This document shows positions 37,140 through 46,475 of a stretch of 64,000 nt of DNA, one piece after another. A program made the position numbers and the translations under genes. Under the pieces are notes generated by a model. That model was given only the letters and a program-made list of their open reading frames with translations, was not told the origin of the DNA and searched no databases. Source of the stretch: Beijerinckia mobilis (GTDB lineage Bacteria > Pseudomonadota > Alphaproteobacteria > Rhizobiales > Beijerinckiaceae); NCBI RefSeq assembly GCF_000745425.1, contig NZ_JQJH01000012.1:81710-145709 (forward strand). The letters run 5' to 3'. The first letter of the stretch is position 1; each line of letters opens with the position of its first letter.

Positions 37140-39247
37140 GGGTTCGGGCGCAGCTCAGCTTTACGATCACCATCCTGATTGCGTTCACCCTGGTGTTTGC
37201 CTTCGGTCTCGGTTTGGCCGTCCTGGGTTTCCGCAGCGCCGGCGAACGCGCTGCCGTAGCGACGGCCAACGTCAATCTCGGTGAGGTCGTCGCCACAGTC
37301 GCCGCGCGGACCAATGCGCTGGTACGGCCGGCGCTCGCGCTCGTGCGCTTCCTCGCCGATACGGGCATCACCGTCGAGGCACCCTTCGATGCCCATGCGG
37401 GAGAACAATTGCTCGCCGTTCTGGCGGCGGCGCCGGAGATTCGGACGATATCCGTTGCGTGGCCCGACGGTTCCCTGCTGCAAGCGGCGCCGGTTGCAAT
37501 TGTTCCTCCGGCAAATATGCCTGAGACTCCAGCCCATGCGGCCTATGTCCTGGCCTTCAGCCGACCCGGCGCGCCGTTGAAGCAATGGATCTTCCTCGCC
37601 GCAGATCATAGCGTGCTGCACAGCATCACTTTCGGGGCCATCGATGATCCACGCCGTACACAATGGTATCTGCAGGCGCGCAACCCCGGCGTTTACGTTT
37701 CGACCCCCTATCGGCTCGGGCTCTCCCAGCGCGTAGGATTGAGCATCAGCAGCCAGCTCGCTGGTGGCGGAGTCGTTTCCGTCGATGTCACACTCTCCAG
37801 TCTCGGCACCTTCCTGCGGGCGCAGCAAGTCACGCCGAACACGCTCGCCTTTCTTTTCAGCGATCTCGGCATCCTGCTCGCCTATCCGGATGACAGCCTC
37901 GCTGTGGACACAGCTGACGACGGGCATGTCAAATGGACCACATTGCAGGCGACGGGCGATGCGCTGCTCGGCGCCACCTGGGATGCCTATGCGACCGGCC
38001 AGCTTGTCCCCGGACATGACGCGCAATTCACCGTCGGCGAGACCGAGATGCTGGCGCGGCTGGAATCGATCGAAAGCCTGGCAAATCCACCGGTTCTTGT
38101 CGCGGTTGTAGCCCCTCGCAGCGACTTTACCGCCGCCGTCGATGAATCGGTCCACAAAGGGACACTTTACGCAATCGGCGCCTTTATGGTTGGTCTGGGG
38201 GTGATCAGTCTCTTGTCCTGGCGCATCGCCCGCCCGCTCGGCGTCCTGACACGAGAGGCTCAGGCGATCCGTCGTTTCGAGCTCTCGGTTCCCCTGCTCC
38301 TGCGCAGCCGCATTACCGAAGTGGAGCGTCTCACCGAGGCGATGGCGGCGATGAAGCGGACACTGAGCAGTTTCGCGGCCTATCTGCCGCGCGATCTCGT
38401 GCGCCAATTCCTTCTCGCTGGGACCGAGCCGCGTCTCGGCGGCGAGCGTGTGACACTCAGCGTCATGTTCAGCGACATACAGGGATTCACCACAGTCGCG
38501 GAAAAACTCGATCCGATGGAATTGACGAACATTACTTCGGTCTATTTCGACGCGGTCACACGCGAACTTCTCGCCTGCGGCGGGACCATCGATAAATATA
38601 TCGGTGATGCGGTCATGGCCTTCTGGAATGCGCCGAGCCGCGATCCGCACCATGCGAGCAACGCCTGCGCGGCGGCTTTGCGCGCCCGCGCGGTAACTGT
38701 GCGGCTGGCGAAGGAATTCATCGCACGCGGCTGGCCGGCGCTCCCAACCCGCTTCGGGGTTCATACGGGCGTCGCAGTCGTCGGTAATGTCGGCTCCAGC
38801 GACCGCATGACTTATACCGCTATGGGCGGCATGGTGAATCTCGCCAACCGGCTGGAAGGTTTGAACAAGCTCTATGGCACACAGATTCTCGTCAGCGAGG
38901 CGACACGCGCGGAAGCCGGCCCCGGGTTCGTGTTTCGCTCGGTCGATATTGTCATCGTCAAGGGAGCGGAAGCACCTCTGCCGGTCCACGAACTGGTCGG
39001 CTTGCGTGATCACGAGGCGCCTCCGCAATTGCGTGCGCGGGAGGCCGATATAGCGACATTGAAAAGCTGGGAAGCCTGTGTCGAGGCCTATCGCGAGGGG
39101 CGGTTCGATGCGGCACGGGAGGCACTGGCGGCAGTCCAGACGTCATGCACCTTTCCCGTCGCCGCAGTCTATGCCGAACGCCTGGCAGCTCTTGAAAGCG
39201 CGGCCCCGCCTGACTGGACACCCCTCGTTCGCCTGAATGTCAAATGA
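37136..39247 (+). CDS. Membrane class III adenylate/guanylate cyclase
   Basis: A 703-residue inner-membrane protein. A first membrane helix (about 8-33) is followed by a large periplasmic Cache-type sensor (35-340), a second helix (about 341-362), a HAMP-like linker, and the catalytic domain (about 435-620). Metal-binding aspartates lie in SVMFSDIQGFT and IGDAVMAFW; TIDKYIGD has the adenine-selecting lysine position, and MVNLANRLEGL is also typical. YTAMGGMVNLANR has glycine where many cyclases carry aspartate. It probably makes cAMP in response to an external ligand and is translationally coupled to the phosphodiesterase. Confidence 0.88.
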   Translation: MRVRAQLSFTITILIAFTLVFAFGLGLAVLGFRSAGERAAVATANVNLGEVVATVAARTNALVRPALALVRFLADTGITVEAPFDAHAGEQLLAVLAAAPEIRTISVAWPDGSLLQAAPVAIVPPANMPETPAHAAYVLAFSRPGAPLKQWIFLAADHSVLHSITFGAIDDPRRTQWYLQARNPGVYVSTPYRLGLSQRVGLSISSQLAGGGVVSVDVTLSSLGTFLRAQQVTPNTLAFLFSDLGILLAYPDDSLAVDTADDGHVKWTTLQATGDALLGATWDAYATGQLVPGHDAQFTVGETEMLARLESIESLANPPVLVAVVAPRSDFTAAVDESVHKGTLYAIGAFMVGLGVISLLSWRIARPLGVLTREAQAIRRFELSVPLLLRSRITEVERLTEAMAAMKRTLSSFAAYLPRDLVRQFLLAGTEPRLGGERVTLSVMFSDIQGFTTVAEKLDPMELTNITSVYFDAVTRELLACGGTIDKYIGDAVMAFWNAPSRDPHHASNACAAALRARAVTVRLAKEFIARGWPALPTRFGVHTGVAVVGNVGSSDRMTYTAMGGMVNLANRLEGLNKLYGTQILVSEATRAEAGPGFVFRSVDIVIVKGAEAPLPVHELVGLRDHEAPPQLRAREADIATLKSWEACVEAYREGRFDAAREALAAVQTSCTFPVAAVYAERLAALESAAPPDWTPLVRLNVK

Positions 39248-39341
39248 GGCCGGATTCCGATGCACGGAAGCCGGTGAAATCAGACTTCTACATGGGCGAG
39301 GCGATAGGTTTTCCTCCACTGGTGGTCAACGGGAAATCGTA

Positions 39342-40364
39342 ATGGAAGACAACGGCCGCAAACGAATCAAGATCGCGTTGCAGGGGGGCGGTTCGCATGG
39401 CGCCTTCACCTGGGGGGTTCTGGACCGGCTGCTCGAAGACCCTCGGCTTGAAATCGAGGCTGTCGTCGGGACGAGCGCCGGTGCAATGAATGCCGCCGTA
39501 CTCGTCAATGGCCTGGCATGCGGAGGTCCCGCGACGGCACGCAAACAGCTGCATACGTTCTGGCATGGCGTATCCGATCTTGCCGAAGCCTCGCCCTTGC
39601 AGCCGAGCCCGTTCGACCGGCTACTCGGTCACGGCAACATGGATTTTTCACCATCATGGCTGATCGCCGATGTGTTGAACAAAGTCTTCTCACCATACGA
39701 TTTGAACCCGGCAAACATCAATCCGCTGAAGCAATTGCTGGAGGACATCATCGATTTCCCACAATTGCGGAAGGGCAAGGAACCCGCGCTGTTCATTAGC
39801 GCCACAAATGTTCTCACCGGCCGTTTACGTGTCTTCGAACGCGACGAGATCAGCGTCGACACCATCATGGCCTCCGCCTGTCTCCCGATGATCTTCCATG
39901 CAGTCGAGATCGAGGGGGAACATTATTGGGATGGCGGCTATTGCGGCAACCCGCCGATCTTTCCCCTGATCTATATGGGCGGTGGACCGGACATTGTGAT
40001 CGTCCAGCTCAATCCGATCAACATACCGGCGGTGCCACGGGATGTGCGCGGCATCATCGATCGCGTCAATACGCTCGCCTTCAACTCCTCCCTCATGCGG
40101 GAGATGCGGATGATCAAATTCATCACCGATCTGATCGACAAGGGCCAGTTGCCGTCAGAACATTTCCTGCGGCTAAACATCCACACGATCGATGCCGAAA
40201 ACGAACTCGCCGCTCTCAATGCCTCATCCAAGCTCAATGCCGACAGAGGCTTCCTGCGCTATTTGCATGAACTCGGCGTCGCCAAGGCCGAAGCCTTTCT
40301 GACGGCGCATTTCGATGCAATCGGCCATCGCTCGAGCACGGACATTATGGACAAATTCTTCTGA
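39342..40364 (+). CDS. Patatin-like phospholipase
   Basis: A 340-residue patatin-fold hydrolase. It has the glycine-rich oxyanion loop LQGGGSHGAFTWG (residues 13-25), the nucleophile elbow GTSAG with Ser45, and the catalytic aspartate in WDGGYCGNPP (near residue 198). No signal peptide is seen. ATG 39342 was chosen after GGGAAATCGTA; the frame is open upstream over the cyclase end. It converges on the DUF3141 gene across a shared terminator. The lipid substrate is unknown. Confidence 0.88.
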   Translation: MEDNGRKRIKIALQGGGSHGAFTWGVLDRLLEDPRLEIEAVVGTSAGAMNAAVLVNGLACGGPATARKQLHTFWHGVSDLAEASPLQPSPFDRLLGHGNMDFSPSWLIADVLNKVFSPYDLNPANINPLKQLLEDIIDFPQLRKGKEPALFISATNVLTGRLRVFERDEISVDTIMASACLPMIFHAVEIEGEHYWDGGYCGNPPIFPLIYMGGGPDIVIVQLNPINIPAVPRDVRGIIDRVNTLAFNSSLMREMRMIKFITDLIDKGQLPSEHFLRLNIHTIDAENELAALNASSKLNADRGFLRYLHELGVAKAEAFLTAHFDAIGHRSSTDIMDKFF

Positions 40365-40370
40365 AAGCAA

Positions 40371-40402
40371 AAACCGCATCGATCAGGAGATCGATGCGGT
40401 TT
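40371..40402. terminator. Bidirectional terminator between patatin and DUF3141 genes
   Basis: Perfect 13-bp arms AAACCGCATCGAT (40371-40383) and ATCGATGCGGTTT (40390-40402), preceded by an A-run and followed by TTGT. It suits both convergent genes. Confidence 0.85.
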
Positions 40403-40461
40403 TGTAAACACTTCGATCGGCCATCAGGAGAGAGAGCCCCCCTCACCGGATGCCGTATGGA

Positions 40462-42870
40462 TTACTGGGCTGCGTTGGTCACCTGTGACAACGGATCATT
40501 GAGAACATCCACGGTCGCCGGTTCAAGGCCGAGCAGATGATGGAAACGCTGGAGCATACCAAACGTATGCGGCTCCATTTCATCGAGAGGACCGGGAACG
40601 AATTGCACCACGGCGACCGCCTTGCGGCGTTCCTCCGGAGTCCGCAACATTTCCGGCAGGGCGTCGATCGCGGCCTCGCCGGCATATTCGACGATCAGGC
40701 TCTGTTCGTGAATGATCTGGGCACGGGTCGCGATCGGCAGAGAACGGAACGGTTCATCCTGCGTAAGCACGCGGGCGGAACGCTCCAGCCGGTCGCGGCG
40801 AACCGTGCCGCGCGCCTCGGCCAGCAGGATGAGCATGCGGATGACGGCCTCGATGAAACCACCGGAATTCACATGCAGCAAAGCCGACTGCACCTCCGGC
40901 AGCGCCACCAGTTCCTGCTTCGATTTATGGGTGCGCTCGAAGGAATAATCGCGGCCGAACCAATGCATCATCGGCGTCGCATAGAGCGAGAAGAACGTCA
41001 CCTCATACCAGGCGTCGCGCAAGTCGCGGAAGATGTCGAACGTCTGCTCCAGGGCATCCGCCAACAATTTTTCCATCAGCACGAAGAGATTATCTTTCTC
41101 GACCGGCTTGCGGGCCTCGCCAACACTCTTTGCGAGCTGTTCAACCGGGGCGATCAGCGGATTGCGCGAGGAGAACATCGCCCGCTGAAGCCTCAACGGA
41201 TGCAGAGCCCGTCCGAGTTCAGCAGTAGCCTGCGTCACGGTCGCTTGCACCCATGGGCGCAGGAACACGTCGTAAAGCTCGCCCTGCAGCTCGGAAAGGC
41301 GCTGCACGGCGGCGAAGGGAACTTCGTCCTCCCGGCCGTCGGAATAACCCGGAAGATCGCTCAATTTGCGCTCGGCGAAGGAAACCCTGAAATGAGCGTC
41401 CTGCCCTTCACCCGTGATCTCGTCGATCATCATTTCATAGAGGCCGGGCGCGAGTGCCTCGATGGTCTTCAGCGTGGAAGACACCTCGGTGTGCTCACGT
41501 TTGGCGATCGAGGACGACACGAAAATGCCGAGATGCCCGATCTTCTCGTGGATCATGTAAATGATCCGCTGGCCGCGTATGCGGATCTCGGTCTCGTCCG
41601 TATAAGCGTCGATGATCCAGTTGATGGCCTGTTTCACCGGCGTGATATTGTCGCCATGGCTGGCGAAGACGATGATAGGGGAACGGACCTGCTTGACGTC
41701 CAGCAGGCGGCCATGCTCCAGGAAAGCCTCGTTGCGGGCAAGCTTGTTCCCCACGAACAATTGCCGCACGATCCAGACGATCTCGGCCTCGTTCAGCAGA
41801 AAGAATCCGCTCCACCATTTCTCGAATTCGAGGAAACGGCTGCGTTCGGTATCCACTTTCTCGAACAGGTCGTAATATTTGCGGAACCAGGTACGGCCCG
41901 GATTGAGCATCTCGAAATTGAGGACGAGCCAGGCGCCGTCAAAAAGCCCGTCACCCAAATCCGACATCAGCATCGGCTGGATTTCGCCGCCGAAGAGCCC
42001 GGCATTGTAGCGCATGGGATTGACGCCGATCTCACCGGACCAAGTCTCCACCGGCGCTCCATTGAGCACCAGCGGGCCGGTAAGATCGGGATTCGAGGCA
42101 CCGAGGATGAGCGTTGCCCAGCCGCCCTGGCAATTGCCGATGACGACAGGCTTCGGCGCATCCGGGTGCTGCTCCTGCACATAACGCACGAAGCCGGCCT
42201 CGGCGCGGGTAACATCGGCCAACGTCTGGCCAGGCTCCGGTGCGCGGGTGAAGCTGACGAAATAGACCTGATGGCCAGTCTTGAGCGCCACACCCACCTG
42301 GCTATCCATCTTGAACCCGCCGATACCGGCGCCGTGCCCGGCTCTGGGATCGATGATGATATAGGGCCGCTTGTCAGCGGCGATCGTCACACCCTGCGGC
42401 GGCTTGATCTTCAGCAAAGCGTAATTGCAGGGCCTGGGAAGGCTGCGGCCGTCGACGACGACATCGTAATCATAGATCAGAACCGGCGGACACCCTTCGG
42501 CCTCATGGACGAAGAAAGTATCGCCGCGCTCACGCAAGGTATCGAGCGTCAGCACCGCCCGTTGGGCACGATCCGCCGCATAGTCTTGGGCCTCACGCAG
42601 CAAAGCAATCGGGCGGCGGTCTTCCTTCGTCGCCTCCGCGACCAGATTGGTCAAGGCATTGAAGGTCTCGCGCAGGCGCTCGCCATGGGTCGCGGAAATA
42701 TTGTTGATATGCCGCGCGGCCGCCTTCGCGGTCAACTGACCCATTGACGACATATCGGCCAGTTGCGCCGTCAGCGCGACCGCACGCCGGCGCGCCGTGG
42801 AGGCATTGCCTGTGGAGGCCGACGAAAAGAATGAAGTCGCAAAATCTTTGGGCGTGAGGTGCGTGTTCAA
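40462..42870 (-). CDS. DUF3141 protein with PHA synthase-like alpha/beta hydrolase core
   Basis: An 802-residue cytoplasmic protein. The N-terminal half contains an alpha/beta hydrolase-like region (YIIIDPRAGHGAGIGGFK, VYFVSFTRAPEPG) with the elbow PVVIGNCQGGWATL near residue 245. There cysteine replaces serine, as in polyhydroxyalkanoate synthases. A later SHGDNITP segment is similar to the histidine/aspartate region of these enzymes. The rest is mostly helical. DUF3141 has no established function. The start is TTG after GGAGGGTTGA. The gene stands alone. Confidence 0.75.
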   Translation of the reverse strand: MNTHLTPKDFATSFFSSASTGNASTARRRAVALTAQLADMSSMGQLTAKAAARHINNISATHGERLRETFNALTNLVAEATKEDRRPIALLREAQDYAADRAQRAVLTLDTLRERGDTFFVHEAEGCPPVLIYDYDVVVDGRSLPRPCNYALLKIKPPQGVTIAADKRPYIIIDPRAGHGAGIGGFKMDSQVGVALKTGHQVYFVSFTRAPEPGQTLADVTRAEAGFVRYVQEQHPDAPKPVVIGNCQGGWATLILGASNPDLTGPLVLNGAPVETWSGEIGVNPMRYNAGLFGGEIQPMLMSDLGDGLFDGAWLVLNFEMLNPGRTWFRKYYDLFEKVDTERSRFLEFEKWWSGFFLLNEAEIVWIVRQLFVGNKLARNEAFLEHGRLLDVKQVRSPIIVFASHGDNITPVKQAINWIIDAYTDETEIRIRGQRIIYMIHEKIGHLGIFVSSSIAKREHTEVSSTLKTIEALAPGLYEMMIDEITGEGQDAHFRVSFAERKLSDLPGYSDGREDEVPFAAVQRLSELQGELYDVFLRPWVQATVTQATAELGRALHPLRLQRAMFSSRNPLIAPVEQLAKSVGEARKPVEKDNLFVLMEKLLADALEQTFDIFRDLRDAWYEVTFFSLYATPMMHWFGRDYSFERTHKSKQELVALPEVQSALLHVNSGGFIEAVIRMLILLAEARGTVRRDRLERSARVLTQDEPFRSLPIATRAQIIHEQSLIVEYAGEAAIDALPEMLRTPEERRKAVAVVQFVPGPLDEMEPHTFGMLQRFHHLLGLEPATVDVLNDPLSQVTNAAQ

Positions 42871-43533
42871 TCAACCCTCCAAGCCGTGTATCCTCGATCG
42901 GATCCACATTGTCTCGTGATGGCGCGGTTTCTATAGGGCAATGTATCCGGTCCTGTCTCGAGCGCTTATCCATTCCCCGTTTTCACATAGCCCAATTTCA
43001 TGACAGGAAAGCCTCGACAAGGAATCCTTGCACAGGGTCAAAGTCCGTGCGCCACCGCAAAATAGGATGCGCGTGCGCATGGAGGATCCGCTATTTCAAA
43101 TCCGGTCTTTCCGTCGAAATCCCGACGAGAGCGAGGTCGTTTCCGGCCATCGGACAATCCCCCCGCCGATGATCGATTGACATCTCGAGGCCCCGAGCCA
43201 ATTGCGCGAATAGCGACATCCTCTCCCACCATAGGACCATGAAGACGCGCGCCTGGATTGCTGGCAGGAGAACCGCGCTCACAGGTAGCAAGGATTACGA
43301 GCGGCCTCCCAAACCGGAGACACTTTTGCGCTCTTCAATAGGCGGTCAATATAACAATTTTGCGACAGTGGTCAGCGCCAGTTGCACCCAGAAGAACACC
43401 ACAGGCCCGATGATTCTCCGGTTGTACCGCACACCAATACAGCGAAAGAGCCGTCCGGTTGGTTCCGAACGGCTCTCCATGAATGGCAAACACAGGGTTG
43501 ATGACGCGGCGCTTTGGCAGCGCGCGATTTGCT
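42871..43533. other. Intergenic region between DUF3141 and the sugar-acid operon
   Basis: About 660 bases. It includes the DUF3141 promoter side and, at the right, the terminator of the catabolic operon. I see no supported gene; the small open frames overlap in conflicting ways and lack ribosome sites. Confidence 0.5.
43447..43476 (-). terminator. Hairpin at the end of the sugar-acid operon
   Basis: Arms AGAGCCGTCCGG (43447-43458) and CCGAACGGCTCT (43465-43476) match at 11 of 12 positions, with the twelfth a possible G-T pair. It lies 57 bases after the dehydratase stop on the minus strand, and that strand continues TTTCGCTGTATT. Confidence 0.65.
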
Positions 43534-45264
43534 TCAATAAATGTCGGGTTCCGTAACCGGGCGGCCGAAGCTCGTCTCGAGAAAATCGAAATCACACCCT
43601 TCATCGGCCTGACGGATATGCTGGGAAAACATCCAGCCATAGCCGCGTTCATAACGTTTCCTGGGGATCGGCAAGGCGCTGCGGCGGCGGGCGAGTTCCT
43701 CTTCTGAAACCTCAAGGTTAATGCTACGGGCGGGCACATCCACACTAATCATGTCGCCTGTTTCAATAAGCGACAGCGGACCACCAATATAGCTCTCCGG
43801 CGAGACATGCAGGATACAGGCGCCATAGGACGTGCCACTCATGCGCGCATCGGAGATCCGCACCATATCGCGTACACCCTGTTTCACCAGTTTTTTGGGA
43901 ATGGGCAACATTCCCCATTCCGGCATGCCGGGACCGCCGAGGGGCCCGGCATTGCGCAGGACGAGCACATGATCAGGCGTGACATCGAGATCATCCCGGT
44001 CGATATTCGCCTTAAGCTCGGCGTAATTGTCGAACACCAGCGCCGGCCCCGTATGATGCAGAAGATGCGGTGCTGCGGCAGAGGGCTTCATGACACAGCC
44101 ATTTGGCGCGAGATTGCCGCGCAATACCGCGAGCGCGCCTTCCTCGTAGATAGGCTTGTCAAGCGGCCGGATGACATCCTCATTATAGACTTTTGCGTCC
44201 TTGAGGCTCTCGACCCAGCTTTTGCCGCTGACATTGATCTGGGTGAGATCGAGAAAGGGCGCGAGCCGGGTCATCAACCCGATGAGGCCGCCAGCATAAT
44301 AGAAATCCTCCATAAGATAAGTATCACCGGAGGGGCGTACATTGGCAAGCACGGGCACCTTGCGGCTCATGGCGTCGAAATCATCGAGCGTGATCGCATA
44401 GCCCGCTCGCCGCGCCATGGCGATGATGTGAATGACGGCATTGGTGGAACAACCCATCGCCATCGCCACAACGATGACATTGCGATAAGCAGCCTCCGTC
44501 TGAATGGTGTTCGGCGTCAGATCCTCCCACACCATATCGACGATGCGCCGCCCAGCCGCCGAACACATACGGATATGGTTGGCGTCCGCCGCTGGAATCG
44601 AGGAGGTGCCGGGCAAGGTTAAGCCGAGAACATCGGCAAGCGCGGTCATCGTGGAAGCCGTGCCCATGGTCATACAATGACCATAGGAACGCGCGATCCC
44701 GACTTCCATTTCGTTCCAGTCCTGCGTCGAAATATTGCCGGCGCGCCGTTCATCCCAATATTTGAAAGCGTCGGAGCCGGACCCCAGCACTTTGCCGTGC
44801 CAGTTGCCCCGCAGCATGGGACCGGCAGGCACATAAATGGCCGGAACACCGGCGCTGGTCGCGCCCAGAATGAGGCCCGGCGTGGTCTTGTCGCACCCCC
44901 CCATCAAGACCGCACCATCAACCGGATGCGACCGGATAAGCTCTTCCGTCTCCATCGCGAGAAAGTTGCGGTAGAGCATGGTGGTCGGCTTGACCTTACT
45001 CTCTGAGAGCGACAGTGCGGGTAATTCCACCGGAAAACCACCCGCCTGGAGAATGCCGCGTTTCACATCATCGACGCGCGTTTTGAAATGGGCATGACAC
45101 TGATTGAGATCGGACCATGTATTAATAATGGCGATGACCGGCTTGCCGCGATATTCCTCGCCTGTATATCCCATCTGCGCCATGCGCGAACGATGACCGA
45201 ACGAGCGGAAATCATCCGGTTCGAAATAGCGCGCGCTGCGCAGATCTGAGGCGGATTTCGCCAT
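43534..45264 (-). CDS. IlvD/Edd-family sugar-acid dehydratase
   Basis: A 576-residue Fe-S dehydratase. Cluster cysteines are in LNQCHAHF, MGGCDKTTPG and YGHCMTMGTAST. The N-terminal FGHRSRMAQMGYTGEEYRG and NTWSDLNQCH segments match the arabonate/xylonate dehydratase branch more than biosynthetic IlvD. Such enzymes convert an aldonate to a 2-keto-3-deoxy acid. It is the last gene of the transporter operon. ATG 45264 follows GGAG at good spacing; an in-frame start lies 24 bases upstream. The exact aldonate is unknown. Confidence 0.85.
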   Translation of the reverse strand: MAKSASDLRSARYFEPDDFRSFGHRSRMAQMGYTGEEYRGKPVIAIINTWSDLNQCHAHFKTRVDDVKRGILQAGGFPVELPALSLSESKVKPTTMLYRNFLAMETEELIRSHPVDGAVLMGGCDKTTPGLILGATSAGVPAIYVPAGPMLRGNWHGKVLGSGSDAFKYWDERRAGNISTQDWNEMEVGIARSYGHCMTMGTASTMTALADVLGLTLPGTSSIPAADANHIRMCSAAGRRIVDMVWEDLTPNTIQTEAAYRNVIVVAMAMGCSTNAVIHIIAMARRAGYAITLDDFDAMSRKVPVLANVRPSGDTYLMEDFYYAGGLIGLMTRLAPFLDLTQINVSGKSWVESLKDAKVYNEDVIRPLDKPIYEEGALAVLRGNLAPNGCVMKPSAAAPHLLHHTGPALVFDNYAELKANIDRDDLDVTPDHVLVLRNAGPLGGPGMPEWGMLPIPKKLVKQGVRDMVRISDARMSGTSYGACILHVSPESYIGGPLSLIETGDMISVDVPARSINLEVSEEELARRRSALPIPRKRYERGYGWMFSQHIRQADEGCDFDFLETSFGRPVTEPDIY

Positions 45265-45412
45265 GAGAAGGCTCCACAATTCTTTCAATTGGACCGGAGG
45301 TCACCGAGAGAGAGGTTGGATTGACCGTCCGTTACAGCGATTCAGCGGAGGCGGAATAAGGATGACGGAAAGGACGGCGTCTCTGTGCCGCCTTGCCCTT
45401 TCGAGCACCACC

Positions 45413-46429
45413 TCAATGACGTTTCTTCTGCCGGTAGACGTCAGCCACCACGGCGGCGACGATGATCACGCCCTTGACGATTTCCTGGTAATAGGAATCA
45501 ACCCGCAGGAAGGTAAATCCGGACATCATGACACCGAGAATGGCCGTGCCGATGATCGTCCCGAGAATACGCCCCGAACCACCGGAAAGCGAGGTGCCGC
45601 CGATGACGGTTGCCGCGATGGCGTCGAGTTCATAGTTGATTCCCATATTGGCCTGAGCGGTCTGCGCGCGTGCCGCGGTCACGAGACCGGCAAGACCGGC
45701 CAGCGCCCCGGCGATCGCATAGACCTTGATGAGATGGCGCTCGATATTGATGCCGGACACGCGGGCCGCCTGCATATTCGCACCAATGGCGTAAGTAAAT
45801 TTGCCGTAGCGTGTATAGCGCAGCACGATATGAAAAATCGCCGCCACCACCAAAAAGATCACCACGGGCCAGATTCCAGAACCGATCACCGTGAAGCTCT
45901 TCTCGAGACCAGAGACTGGTTGACCATTCGTGTACCAGCGGGCAACGCCACGCGCCGAGACCATCATGCCGAGTGTCGCGATAAAGGGCGGTATTTTCGT
46001 ATAGGAGATTAAAAGCCCGTTGATCAGTCCGGCAAGGAGCCCGATCGCAATGCCGATGCCGATTGGCACAAGCGCCGGCAGATCGGTCAATGAGGGATAG
46101 ACCGCGCGCGCCCAGGTCGACGTCTGCGCGAAACTCGCCGCTATCATCGCGGTCATCGCGACGACAGAGCCAGAGGAAAGATCAATGCCTCCGGTTATGA
46201 TGACCTGAGTGACGCCGACCGCGATAATGCCGATGACGGAAACCTGCAGGATCATGATGGTCAGGCGCTGGCTGTTCATCAGAAAGCTCTGTCCGATGAG
46301 GAGCCAGCCGAGCGCCTCGAAGATCATTGCGATGCCGACGAGCACGAGCAGAATACTCATTCCTGCCGGCAGCCGCCGCACCGGCTTATGAAGGGCGGCG
46401 GGGGCATATATGAGATGATTGTCTGTCAT
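45413..46429 (-). CDS. Ribose/inositol-type ABC transporter permease
   Basis: A 338-residue integral membrane protein of the RbsC family with about eight to ten hydrophobic helices. It carries the family segments GGIDLSSGSVVAM, IPPFIATLGMMVSARG and AIAATVIGGTSLSGGSGRILGT. It forms the membrane channel for a monosaccharide or cyclitol. The ATG at 46429 (MTDNHLIYAP) follows GCGAGG; an ATG two codons earlier is the alternative. It sits between the ATPase and the dehydratase. Confidence 0.9.
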   Translation of the reverse strand: MTDNHLIYAPAALHKPVRRLPAGMSILLVLVGIAMIFEALGWLLIGQSFLMNSQRLTIMILQVSVIGIIAVGVTQVIITGGIDLSSGSVVAMTAMIAASFAQTSTWARAVYPSLTDLPALVPIGIGIAIGLLAGLINGLLISYTKIPPFIATLGMMVSARGVARWYTNGQPVSGLEKSFTVIGSGIWPVVIFLVVAAIFHIVLRYTRYGKFTYAIGANMQAARVSGINIERHLIKVYAIAGALAGLAGLVTAARAQTAQANMGINYELDAIAATVIGGTSLSGGSGRILGTIIGTAILGVMMSGFTFLRVDSYYQEIVKGVIIVAAVVADVYRQKKRH

Positions 46430-46475
46430 TTTCATCCTCGCGAGTCATACTGGCATGGCTGTTTGCATTCGAATG

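Noticed and set aside
37103..39028. Long open frame antisense to the adenylate cyclase (641 codons)
   Set aside because: The plus-strand cyclase has clear domain motifs; the antisense product does not and is explained by codon bias.
40537..42747. 736-codon frame antisense to the DUF3141 gene
   Set aside because: No motif or start signal; the minus-strand protein has family-like segments.
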